This document shows, in pieces, positions 18,481 to 25,795 of a stretch of DNA of 61,216 bases. The position numbers were made by a program, and so were the translations under genes. Positions within the stretch are counted from its first letter, which is position 1. Each line of letters opens with the position of its first letter. The DNA is from JAGQRJ01 sp041402045 (lineage in GTDB: Bacteria > Planctomycetota > J058): positions 1 to 61,216 of the forward strand of contig JAWKSZ010000049.1 of NCBI GenBank assembly GCA_041402045.1, written 5' to 3'. The notes under the pieces are model-generated. The model was not told where the DNA came from. It saw only the letters and a list, made by a program, of their open reading frames with translations, and did no database searches.

Positions 18481-19872
18481 GTGAAGAAGCTCGTGTTGGT
18501 GTGTGCGTTCGCGGCCGCTGCGGCCCCCCTGGCCTCGGCCGGACTGTTCGGCTCGAGCAGGGCCAAGAAGATCCGGCAGCAGCGGGAGAAGAACCAGGCC
18601 TTCCAAGAGCAGGTCATGCAGTTCTTCAACGTGGACGCGGTCCCCGGCTACGACGCCGACCTGACCAGCATGGACAGCCTCAGCTCCCAGCTCGGGGGCA
18701 CCGGCGCGGAGTCGGCCTTCGGCGCGGCGACCGGCGACACCTCCCCGATCCTGCAAATGCTCATGCGCGCCCGGTTGAGCGACGGGCGCAACCGCGCGTT
18801 GGCGTCGCGCTCGGCGGGAAGCGCGATCCAGCAGCACAAGCTCTCGAGCGTGTTCGGCGGGGAGCGCGAGGGCGACCACACCAGCACCACGCTGCCCTTC
18901 CTCGACACCACGGACATGGAGGACCTGGCCTACAAGCTGGAGACGGTCAAGGTCGCCGAGGCCGCGCTCAAGGAGCTCAAGTCGTCGGGCGGCGGCGCCG
19001 CCGGGGGCTTCAAGATGATGAAGTTCCTCAACAAGCTCATGAAGAAGGTCAGCTCGCGCCAGAAGAACCTGGTGAACAGCATGCTGATGCTGGTCTCGGT
19101 GCCCTACTTCTCGACCCTGGCCTCGAGCTGGTGGATGGGCCCGACCACCGCCATGAACATCACCTGGCCCGGCGCCCAGCAGGGGATCGGGAGCATGATC
19201 GAGCAGGTGCTGAAGAAGTTCGGCCGGATCGGCATGGGCATGAACATTCAGGACTACGCCTCGCAGCTCGTGAGCGGCCAGGCCGGCATGGACCTCTCGG
19301 GCGGCCTCGGCGGGCTGACCGGCGGCGGCCTCGGCGGCCTGGGTCAGCTCAACGAGGGCCTGGGCCAAGCGGGCCTGAGTCTGGGCGACGCCGGCAAGAG
19401 CGTGGGTGAGATCACCGGCAAGCTCGGCGGCAACCTGGGTCGGGAGCTCGGGCAGGGGCTGAACGTGGGCGAGCAGCTCGGTCTGGGCTCGGTCGAGGTG
19501 GCTGGGTTCGAGGTGGACCTGGCCGAGCAGGTCGACCGCCAGGTGACCAAGGCCACCCAGCGCGCCGGACAGGAGCTCGGCCAGCGCGTGGGCGCCGGGG
19601 TGGAGCTCCCGGACGGGCTGGCTCAGGTCAACGCGGGCCTGGGCAAGGTCAACGGGACCCTGCGCAACGTCGGCCTGGACCTGGGCGACGCCGGCAAGTC
19701 GACGCTGCAGATCGCGGGAGAGGTCGGCGGCTACGCGGGGCAGCGCGTGGCGAACCTCAGCGTGGGCACCGCCCGGCTGGGCGCCGTGGGCGACGTGCTC
19801 GGCAGCCGGATCGAGCGCGAAGCCGCCAAGCTCGGCGCCGACTTCGCCCAGGGCGCCGTACGCGCCAACTAG
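18481..19872 (+). CDS. secreted protein of an unrecognised tandem family, paralogue A
   Basis: 463 residues, GTG start after AAGGGA. Signal peptide (LVCAFAAAAAPLASA), then a basic patch, a variable region, and a conserved core at residues ~130-263. Core landmarks: EGDHTSTTLPFLDT, EDLAYKLETVKVAEAALKEL, GAAGGFKMMKFLNKL, SRQKNLVNSML, VPYFSTLASSWWMGPTTAM, ITWPGA and IEQVLKKFGRIG. Core hydrophobicity suggests membrane contact. The last 200 residues are Gly/Leu-rich amphipathic sequence (GLGGLTGGGLGGLGQLNEGL and relatives). I recognise no known family. The same core recurs in the next two genes, so this is a local triplication. A hairpin at 19900 probably ends the transcript. Function unknown. Confidence 0.85.
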   Translation: MKKLVLVCAFAAAAAPLASAGLFGSSRAKKIRQQREKNQAFQEQVMQFFNVDAVPGYDADLTSMDSLSSQLGGTGAESAFGAATGDTSPILQMLMRARLSDGRNRALASRSAGSAIQQHKLSSVFGGEREGDHTSTTLPFLDTTDMEDLAYKLETVKVAEAALKELKSSGGGAAGGFKMMKFLNKLMKKVSSRQKNLVNSMLMLVSVPYFSTLASSWWMGPTTAMNITWPGAQQGIGSMIEQVLKKFGRIGMGMNIQDYASQLVSGQAGMDLSGGLGGLTGGGLGGLGQLNEGLGQAGLSLGDAGKSVGEITGKLGGNLGRELGQGLNVGEQLGLGSVEVAGFEVDLAEQVDRQVTKATQRAGQELGQRVGAGVELPDGLAQVNAGLGKVNGTLRNVGLDLGDAGKSTLQIAGEVGGYAGQRVANLSVGTARLGAVGDVLGSRIEREAAKLGADFAQGAVRAN

Positions 19873-19899
19873 TTCCTCGCGAAGCCGCGAAACCTTTCA

Positions 19900-19937
19900 C
19901 GACCGTCGGCAGGTGGACGCCCACCCGTCGACGGTCG
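19900..19937 (+). terminator. hairpin after paralogue A
   Basis: Outer 9-bp stem (19900-19908 with 19929-19937) and inner 5-bp stem (19912-19916 with 19921-19925) start 28 nt after the stop. No U tract. The remaining ~110 bases up to the next promoter are lower in GC and show nothing else. Confidence 0.5.
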
Positions 19938-20048
19938 GCGCCATTCGGCCACACCTTGAGACGAACCGAGAAGCGTTCCATGGGTCGCAAGTGGGGATAA
20001 GAAAGGCATAACCATCGGCGCACCAAGAAACGCAACCCCGCCCAACTC

Positions 20049-20064
20049 CGGCACACGGCCTGCA
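20049..20064 (+). promoter_or_regulatory. sigma-54-like promoter, paralogue B
   Basis: CGGCACACGGCCTGCA: GG-N10-GC, GGCAC -24 element, CTGCA -12 element; 94 nt before the ATG at 20158. Confidence 0.45.
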
Positions 20065-20157
20065 TGAACAGGAGCTGCAAGGATTGGAGCGCGGCTCCGG
20101 CCGCACCTGGCGGAATCGAGACGAGAGACCTTCCGCCGGGTCCGAGAAAGGGTTGTC

Positions 20158-21305
20158 ATGAAGAAGTTGATCGCACTCGGTCTGCTGGGGGCGCTCTGCG
20201 TACCCACGGCTCAGGCCTTCGGACCGTCCAAGAAGAAGAAGCGGCGGATCATTGCCCAGCAGACCCGGCTCAACCAGGAGAGCAGCAGCGCTTCACCTCC
20301 TTCCTGAGCCCGGACGCGCTGCCGACCTTCGCGCCGCGGGAGCTGGCCTCGAGCCTCCCCAGCCTCGGCACGAGCTCCTTCGGCCTGGAGCTGCCCAGCC
20401 TGTCCTTGCCCACCGGGGCCGGGAGCCTGCGCCTCGGCGGGCTGAACCCCTTCGGCGGGACCGGGTTCTCCTCGGCGATCCCCACCTTCGACGTCGGACT
20501 CCCGAACCTGAGCTCGATCCCCGGGATCAACGGCAACGTCTCCCTGGGCTCGGCCGCGAGCACGCTCTCCAACGGCGCGGGCCTGTTCGGCAACAAGGAG
20601 GGGCGCCACACCAGCACGACCCTCCCCTTCCTCGACACGAGCAACGCTGAGGACCTGACCTACAAGATCGAGGCGGTGAAGATCGCCGAGGCGGCGCTCA
20701 AGGAGATGCAGTCCGCGCCCTCTGGCGCCGCCGGGGGCTTCAAGATGATGAAGTTCCTCTACAAGCTGATCAAGTCGGTCGGCAGCCGGCAGAAGGGCCT
20801 CGTGAACAGCATGCTCGTGCTGATCACCGTGCCCTACTTCGCGACCCTGGCCGCCTCGTGGTGGATGGGCCCGACCACCGCCATGGACATTACCTGGCCC
20901 GGCGCCAAGCAAGGGATCACGACCGTGATCGAGCAGGTGCTCAAGAAGTACGGCCGGATCGGGGCTCTGACGGACATAGGCAGCTACGCCACCCAGCTCA
21001 CCAGCCTCCCCGGACAGCTCACCAGCCTCCCCGGCCAACTGAGCAACCTGCCCGGCCAGCTGGGCAGTCAGCTCGGCAACGTCGGCAGCAACCTGGGCAA
21101 CCTCGGCAGCCAGCTCGGCAGCGTCGGTAGCCTGGGCGACCTCAAGGACGTCGGCAGCCAGCTCGGGAACCTCCCTGGCCAGATCCAGCGCCTGCCCGGC
21201 CAGGTCACCGGCCTGCCGAACCAGGTCACCCGGCAGGTGACCGGCCAGGTGAGCGGCGTGACCCAGCTCGGGCGTCTGGCCCAGCAGATCCCGCCGCTGA
21301 ACTAA
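20158..21305 (+). CDS. secreted tandem-family protein, paralogue B (one frameshift near 20280)
   Basis: The ATG at 20158 opens a good signal peptide (MKKLIALGLLGALCVPTAQA) and a basic KKKKRR patch, but this frame stops at 20305. From about 20280 the next frame continues without interruption to 21305 and aligns with paralogue C (QQRFTSFLSPDALPTFAP versus QQRFVPFASPDSLPTFAP). One missing base at 20279-20284 explains this; restored length is about 382 residues. The core is the most similar to paralogue A: HTSTTLPFLDTSNAEDL, GAAGGFKMMKFLYKL, SWWMGPTTAMDITWPGA, IEQVLKKYGRIG. The C-terminus is a 7-residue repeat (LTSLPGQ). Start context GAGAAAGG is shared with paralogue C. Sequencing error or true lesion cannot be told apart here. 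Confidence 0.75.
20997..21249 (+). repeat. 21-bp tandem repeat encoding a heptad array
   Basis: Roughly eleven 21-bp units encode 7-residue repeats: LTSLPGQ (twice), LSNLPGQ, LGSQLGN, VGSNLGN, LGSQLGS, then slightly irregular units and QRLPGQV, TGLPNQV. The Leu/Val spacing makes an amphipathic surface. Part of paralogue B. Confidence 0.8.
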
Positions 21306-21307
21306 GC

Positions 21308-21432
21308 GAATTTGCTCGGACGGGCGGGGCCCAAGCCGACATGTCCTAGGTGCTGCCCGTCCGACGGGGCTACCCAAAGACATTCTCACGGCTTGGGCCC
21401 GCCGCGGCAGCGGAAGCTGGCGCAGCAAATTC
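21308..21432 (+). ncRNA. structured intergenic element between paralogues B and C
   Basis: Three helices can form: outer 9 bp (21308-21316 with 21424-21432), inner 11 bp (21328-21338 with 21389-21399), and a competing 9 bp (21317-21325 with 21355-21363) that crosses the inner helix as an alternative fold or pseudoknot. It could be a 3' UTR structure, an attenuator or a small RNA; no known family is recognised. Confidence 0.35.
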
Positions 21433-21452
21433 ACCCTTCCCCGTGGACCCCG

Positions 21453-21480
21453 CGCCCGCCTGGCTCTTGCCAGGCGGGCG
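21453..21480 (+). terminator. terminator hairpin after paralogue B
   Basis: Perfect 11-bp GC stem (21453-21463 with 21470-21480) with a 6-nt loop, followed by TGTTGCG. Best terminator candidate between paralogues B and C. Confidence 0.65.
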
Positions 21481-21622
21481 TGTTGCGTGGGGGGCGGCGA
21501 CGCGCGGCTCCGAGCGTGGGCTTTCGCCAGATGGCGGATTCGCCGGCGTGGGCGACACGCAAGCGACCCGCGATTCGACCTAACTCCTGAGATTCCTGGC
21601 GCTCCGTGGACAGCGTCGAGTT

Positions 21623-21638
21623 TGGACTCTGCACTGCA
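21623..21638 (+). promoter_or_regulatory. sigma-54-like promoter, paralogue C
   Basis: TGGACTCTGCACTGCA: GG-N10-GC spacing with CTGCA at -12; the -24 box is the weakest of the set. 75 nt before the ATG at 21713. Confidence 0.4.
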
Positions 21639-21712
21639 AAGGGTTGGAGCGAGGAACGTGGCTGCGGCCACGCGGCGCTGGAGAGAGGCGCCGGACAGGA
21701 GAAAGGATCGTC

Positions 21713-22939
21713 ATGAGAACGTTCGTCGCTACCGGTCTGTTCGTGCTGTGCGCGTCCGGGGCCTTCGCCCAGGGCGAGGTCGCCCGGGTGGTCGAGGATC
21801 AGGTCCGCTTGAACCAGGCGTGGCAGCAGCGCTTCGTGCCCTTCGCCAGCCCGGACAGCTTGCCCACCTTCGCTCCGCGCCTGCCGTCGCTGCAGCGCAC
21901 GGTGCAGCTCCAGGCGCCGTCCTTGCCCTCGGTCAACCTGCCGAGCCTGGGCACCAACGCCTTCGGGCTCCAGCTCCCCAGCCCCAACCTGCGCTCGCCC
22001 GCCGCGAGCCTGCGCCTCGACGGGCTGAACCCGTTCGGTGGGAGCTCCTTCTCGACGAGCCTGCCTCAGTTCGGGGTGGGCGGACTGGGCGGGGGGCTGA
22101 GCGGCGTGACCACGGGGGTGAACACGCTCAGCAACCTGCAGAACCTCAACGCCGGGAGCGTGCTGGGCATGATCCCCGGGGCTGGCCGCGCGATCGGCAG
22201 CGTCACCGGGCGCAGCCTGTTCGGCAACCAGCGCGAGGGCGAGCACTCGAGCCCCTCGCTCCCCTTCCTGGACAGCTCCGACGCCGAGAACCTGACCTAC
22301 AAGATCGAGGCGGTGAAGATCATTGAGCACACGCTCAAGAAGCTGAAGGACTCCGCGCCGGGCGCCGCTGGCGGCTTCCAAATGATGGGCTTCCTGTTCA
22401 AGCTCGTGCAGCGGGTGGCCAAGCGCCAGAAGGGCATGGTCGCGGCGATCCTGGTCCTGGTGACCGTGCCCTACGCGGCGACCCTGGCCACGACCTGGAT
22501 GTCCGGCCCGACCACCGCCATGGAGATCATTTGGCCCATGGCCAAGAAGGCGATCGTGGCCTTGGGCATGAAGCTGCTGAAGAAGCTGGGGCGCAAGCGA
22601 GCAGACGCTGCAGAGACCGAGGCGGGGTTCGCCGAGAGCACGCAGGACCCCGAGCATGACTTCCAGGACCGGGTCCGCGAGCTCGAGGGCCTCTCCGCCG
22701 AGGCCCGCGCCGAGCTCGAGGAGCTGGCCGGCCTGGAGCGCGGCTCGACCCGCCCGGTGGAGGGTCGCGAGGGGGACGACGCCCCGATCCGGCGCGACGG
22801 CGGGGGCGCGGGGAGCCTGCCCGCGAGCGCTCCGCGAGGGGCGGCGCCTGGGCTGCGCACCGACCGCGTGCGCGACGTGCTCCAGGAGCGCGTCTACGGG
22901 GGGAGCCTCACCCCGCGGATTCCGGCCCTCGTGCGGTAG
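21713..22939 (+). CDS. secreted tandem-family protein, paralogue C
   Basis: 408 residues. ATG at 21713 after GAAAGGA; signal peptide TFVATGLFVLCASGAFAQ. A Ser/Pro/Leu-rich region with NLPSLGTNAFGLQLP and SLRLDGLNPFGG is shared with paralogue B. The core follows at ~175-290: GEHSSPSLPFLDSSDAENL, YKIEAVKIIEHTLKKL, GAAGGFQMMGFLFKL, VPYAATLATTWMSGPTTAM, IIWPMAKKAI. It diverges most from A and B. Instead of the Gly/Leu repeat tail it ends in a charged, probably helical region (FQDRVRELEGLSAEARAELE) and a basic tail (TDRVRDVLQERVYGG). No known family; function unknown. Confidence 0.85.
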   Translation: MRTFVATGLFVLCASGAFAQGEVARVVEDQVRLNQAWQQRFVPFASPDSLPTFAPRLPSLQRTVQLQAPSLPSVNLPSLGTNAFGLQLPSPNLRSPAASLRLDGLNPFGGSSFSTSLPQFGVGGLGGGLSGVTTGVNTLSNLQNLNAGSVLGMIPGAGRAIGSVTGRSLFGNQREGEHSSPSLPFLDSSDAENLTYKIEAVKIIEHTLKKLKDSAPGAAGGFQMMGFLFKLVQRVAKRQKGMVAAILVLVTVPYAATLATTWMSGPTTAMEIIWPMAKKAIVALGMKLLKKLGRKRADAAETEAGFAESTQDPEHDFQDRVRELEGLSAEARAELEELAGLERGSTRPVEGREGDDAPIRRDGGGAGSLPASAPRGAAPGLRTDRVRDVLQERVYGGSLTPRIPALVR

Positions 22940-23098
22940 CCGTCGGCCGTCCTCCGGCTCGCGCTTCGGGCGCGTCGGCGCGACCCCGGGGGCGAACCGC
23001 CCAGGACGCGTCGTCGCGCCCGACGGCGTTGGGCGGGCCCGGGGAAGTCGAGCGACTCCGGTCGAGGGGCGGGCGCCTCGGGCGGTATCCTCGGAGCC

Positions 23099-24289
23099 AT
23101 GCGCTTCGTGGTCCTGGCCAACCCTGAAAATCGGCGCTGCGCGTCGTTCCTCGCCGCCGTCGAGGCCGCGGGGCTGCCCGCGCCGCGGGTGCTCGCCTGG
23201 CGCGAGCACCTCGCCCAGGGGCCCGGCGCCCTGGCCGCCGCGCTGGACGCTTGCGACGTGCTGCGGATCGAGTCCCCGGGCGAGGACGCCGAGGTCGAGC
23301 GTGCCCTGCTCGCGCGGGGGGCGGATCAACCCGACCCCGAGGGCCTGGGGGAGCGGCTGAGCGCGCGCGAGGTGGCGGGGCTCGCCCTGGAGCCAGGGCG
23401 CGTGCGCGCCGGGCGGCAGTGGTTCCTCGGCTTCCGCGCCGCGCTGTCCGAGCTGGACGAGGTCCTCGCCGGACGGCCCGCCCTCAACGCGCCTCGCGCG
23501 ATCGTGGAGCTGTTCGACAAGGCCGCGTCCCAGCGCAGCCTGCGGGAGGCCGGGGTCTCGGTGCCCGAGGCCCTGGGCGCCAGCCCCCGGAGCTTCGCCG
23601 AGCTCGAGGCCGCCCTCGAGGCCGCGGGCTGGTCGCGGGTCTACGTCAAGCCCCGCCACGGCTCCTCGGCCTCGGGGGTCGTGGCCCTCGCCCGCAGCCG
23701 CGACGGGCGACTCGCCGCGACGACCTCGGCCGAGCTCGTGCGCGGCCCGGAGGGCGTCGCGCTCTACAACTCGCTCCAGGTGCGGCGGCTCACGGCGCGC
23801 GCCGAGGTCGCCGCGCTCCTGGACGTGCTCTGCGCCGAGGGGGTCCACGTGGAGCGCTGGATCCCCAAGGCGAGCCTGGGCGGGCCCTGCGACCTGCGGG
23901 TGCTGACCGTCGGCGGCGCGCCGCAGCACGCCGTAGTGCGGGTCGGGCGCACGACCCTCACGAACCTGCACCTGGGCAACGCCCGGGGCGATCTGGACGC
24001 GCTCCGCGCGCGGGCGGGAGAGGAGCGCTGGGGCGAGCTCCAGGCCCTCGTGGCCCAGGCGGCGGCGGTCTACCCCGAGGCGCTCTACCTCGGCGCCGAC
24101 GTGGCCCTCGCTCAAGGGTTCGGTCGCGCGTTCGTGCTCGAGCTCAACGCCTTCGGGGACCTGCTGCCGCGCCTGACCTGGGGGGGGCGCGACACCTACG
24201 GGGCCGTGGTGGCCGCGGCGCTGGCTCGCTGGCGCGCGGGCTGGGCCGGCCTCGTGGCGCCGAGGGGGGGAGGGCGCTCCGGTGGGTGA
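23099..24289 (+). CDS. STM4014-like ATP-grasp protein
   Basis: 396 residues. The middle is an ATP-grasp domain: LFDKAASQRSLREAGVSVPE is the lid and first substrate-binding region, VYVKPRHGSSASGVVAL the nucleotide-binding loop, HVERWIPKASLGGPCDLRVL the central strand, and FVLELNAFGDLLPRLTW the catalytic metal-binding Glu/Asn segment. Sequence and context fit the STM4014 family, which sits in STM4011-4015 clusters (two radical SAM proteins, a hydrolase, an ATP-grasp, an LRR protein) of unknown product; a STM4015-like gene follows at 25796, the radical SAM members are absent. ATP-grasp enzymes ligate a carboxylate to an amine or thiol. The stop overlaps the start of the sigma remnant. Confidence 0.72.
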   Translation: MRFVVLANPENRRCASFLAAVEAAGLPAPRVLAWREHLAQGPGALAAALDACDVLRIESPGEDAEVERALLARGADQPDPEGLGERLSAREVAGLALEPGRVRAGRQWFLGFRAALSELDEVLAGRPALNAPRAIVELFDKAASQRSLREAGVSVPEALGASPRSFAELEAALEAAGWSRVYVKPRHGSSASGVVALARSRDGRLAATTSAELVRGPEGVALYNSLQVRRLTARAEVAALLDVLCAEGVHVERWIPKASLGGPCDLRVLTVGGAPQHAVVRVGRTTLTNLHLGNARGDLDALRARAGEERWGELQALVAQAAAVYPEALYLGADVALAQGFGRAFVLELNAFGDLLPRLTWGGRDTYGAVVAAALARWRAGWAGLVAPRGGGRSGG

Positions 24290-24434
24290 GACCGACGACC
24301 TCGTCGCCCGGGCCAAGGCCGGGCAGGACGCCGCCTACGAGGCGCTGTTCGCCCGGGTCGCCCAGCGCCTGTTGCTCTACGTGCGGCTGCGCCTCGGAGC
24401 GCGGCTCGGGGGGCAGCTCGAGCCGGTGGACGTC
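24282..24434 (+). pseudogene. truncated ECF RNA polymerase sigma factor, N-terminal 51 residues
   Basis: The GTG overlaps the ATP-grasp stop. The protein begins VGETDDLVARAKAGQDAAYE, then LFARVAQRLLLYVRLRLG and QLEPVDV, the standard start of region 2 of planctomycete-type ECF sigma factors. At that point (GACGTC, 24429-24434) homology stops; the expected LQET segment, rest of region 2 and region 4 are missing, replaced by an unrelated gene fragment in the opposite orientation. The remnant cannot bind promoter DNA. Confidence 0.75.
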
Positions 24435-24783
24435 CCGGCCGTAGGCGTAGAGGGTGTGGGGGCGGCCGTCGCGGTAGGCGTCGGGGATCGTGAAGCGGAA
24501 GCCGTGATCCCCCGTGGTCCCCTCGGCCCGGTTCACGTCGGGGCGCGGCTCCGAGGCCAGGACCGAGAGCCCACCCGGGGTCGTGATCCGGCGGTCGACG
24601 CTGAAGTACACCCGCTGCGAGCGCCCGGGTTGGTGCCCGTGGGTCGCCCACCCTGCCGCCGTGCCGGTGCGCCGATCCGCGCCAGGGCCCCTCGAACTCC
24701 ATACAGGCTCTGCGCCCCAGCCGGCGCCGCGAGGGCCAGCCCCAGAGCGCCAGGCCCGCCTTCCCCGTCCATGTCGTGGTCAT
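24435..24783 (-). pseudogene. fragment of a secreted single-domain protein, frameshifted, 3' end lost
   Basis: Reads from a strong AAGGAGG site and ATG at 24783 into a signal peptide that needs one added G near 24740 (ALWG, then LALAAPAGAQSLYG). A second shift near 24710 restores GTAAGWATHGHQPGRSQ, VYFSVDRRITTPGGLSVLA, SEPRPDVNRAEG, HGFRFTIPDAY and RDGRPHTLYAYGRDV. This is the GWA..HGFSFTIP..DGRPHTLYVYG pattern of a small beta-sandwich domain common in secreted bacterial proteins of unknown role. It ends abruptly at the GACGTC junction with the sigma remnant. Confidence 0.6.
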
Positions 24784-24853
24784 GCCACCTCCTTCTGCCC
24801 AGGTCAGCGGAGGCGGCGCGGAGATCCGTCGCTGGAAATTCGAAGTTTCTGGA

Positions 24854-25648
24854 TCAGAACCAGCGGCGCCCCGCGGCGGGTGCGGGCTCCGGCTCCGGCT
24901 CCGGCTCGGGCTGGGGCTCCGGGGCGGGGGCCGGCGCGCGCAGCGCCGGGGGGACCTCGACGTCGAGCTCGAACAGCCCGTAGGACTCCTCGAACCAGGC
25001 GCCCCCGGCGAGGTCGACCCGGCGCTTGGCCGGGAGCCCGGTCGCGGTGTCGATCCAGAGCCGGACGGCGATCGGGCGGTCGGGGCCGACGAACTCGAAC
25101 CAGCGGTTCGCGCACTCGGTCGTGTACTCGACCACGCGGAAGGCGCGGCCGCCGTCGCGCTCCTTGGGGCCCAGGCGCAGGTTCGTGAGCGGGAGCGGCT
25201 CGGGCTGGGGCTCCCCGCTGAGGGAGCCCTGGAACGGGAGGAACCCCGTGAGGATCGAGACCCGGGCCGCGCCGCGCCGCAGCAGCCCGTCGAGGTCCTG
25301 GGGCAGCGGCGCGACCTGCTCGGAGGCGCGCCCCGCGTCGTCCTCCTGGATCCGCACCTCGCGCCCGTCGCCGGTGAGGGTCGCGGCGTAGGGGCCGCCG
25401 GACGGGCCGAGGACGGTCTTCACCGCGAGCTGGAAGCGCCCGCCTCGCCCGACCCAGGTCTCCCCCTCGAACACGGAGTAGAGGTCGCCCTGACCGACCA
25501 GGGTCTGGGACTTCACGTGCACGCTGGTGGCGGCCTGGAGCTTGGCCTCCATGGCCTCGAGCAGCGCACGGGCCTCCTTCTCGCCCTGGGCCAGGCTGGC
25601 GCCCGTCGCGAGGGTCAGGAGCGCCGCGAGGAGCGGGGGAGCGTGCAT
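24854..25648 (-). CDS. LolA-like secreted protein (outer-membrane lipoprotein-sorting family)
   Basis: 264 residues; ATG at 25648 behind an AGGAGG site. Signal peptide PPLLAALLTLATGASLAQ. The body is the LolA/LolB-like half-barrel: ALLEAMEAKLQAATSVHVKS, FEGETWVGRGGRFQL, RLWIDTATGLPAKRRV. LolA proteins carry lipids or lipoproteins across the periplasm. The C-terminus is an unusual Pro/Glu repeat (APAPEPQPEPEPEPEPAP) ending GRRWF. It lies between the disrupted fragment and the WGR gene, divergent from the latter. Specific function unknown. Confidence 0.72.
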   Translation of the reverse strand: MHAPPLLAALLTLATGASLAQGEKEARALLEAMEAKLQAATSVHVKSQTLVGQGDLYSVFEGETWVGRGGRFQLAVKTVLGPSGGPYAATLTGDGREVRIQEDDAGRASEQVAPLPQDLDGLLRRGAARVSILTGFLPFQGSLSGEPQPEPLPLTNLRLGPKERDGGRAFRVVEYTTECANRWFEFVGPDRPIAVRLWIDTATGLPAKRRVDLAGGAWFEESYGLFELDVEVPPALRAPAPAPEPQPEPEPEPEPAPAAGRRWF

Positions 25649-25795
25649 GGGAGCCTCCTGCCGCGTCAGTCTACGCCAGGCCTGCGCGGCCGTCCGGCGC
25701 GTCCAGCGTGCACGGCAAGCCCCTGCAAAGCGGCGCCGGCGGGGTCTGGCCCTGCCCGGCTCCGCGTGGTGAGCTTGGGCCAGGCAGGAGGCCGC

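Noticed and set aside
20064..20280. In-frame N-terminal extension of paralogue B from the ATG at 20065
   Set aside because: It has no signal peptide and overlaps the promoter; the alternative start at 20158 plus a one-base indel reproduces the paralogue's normal N-terminus.
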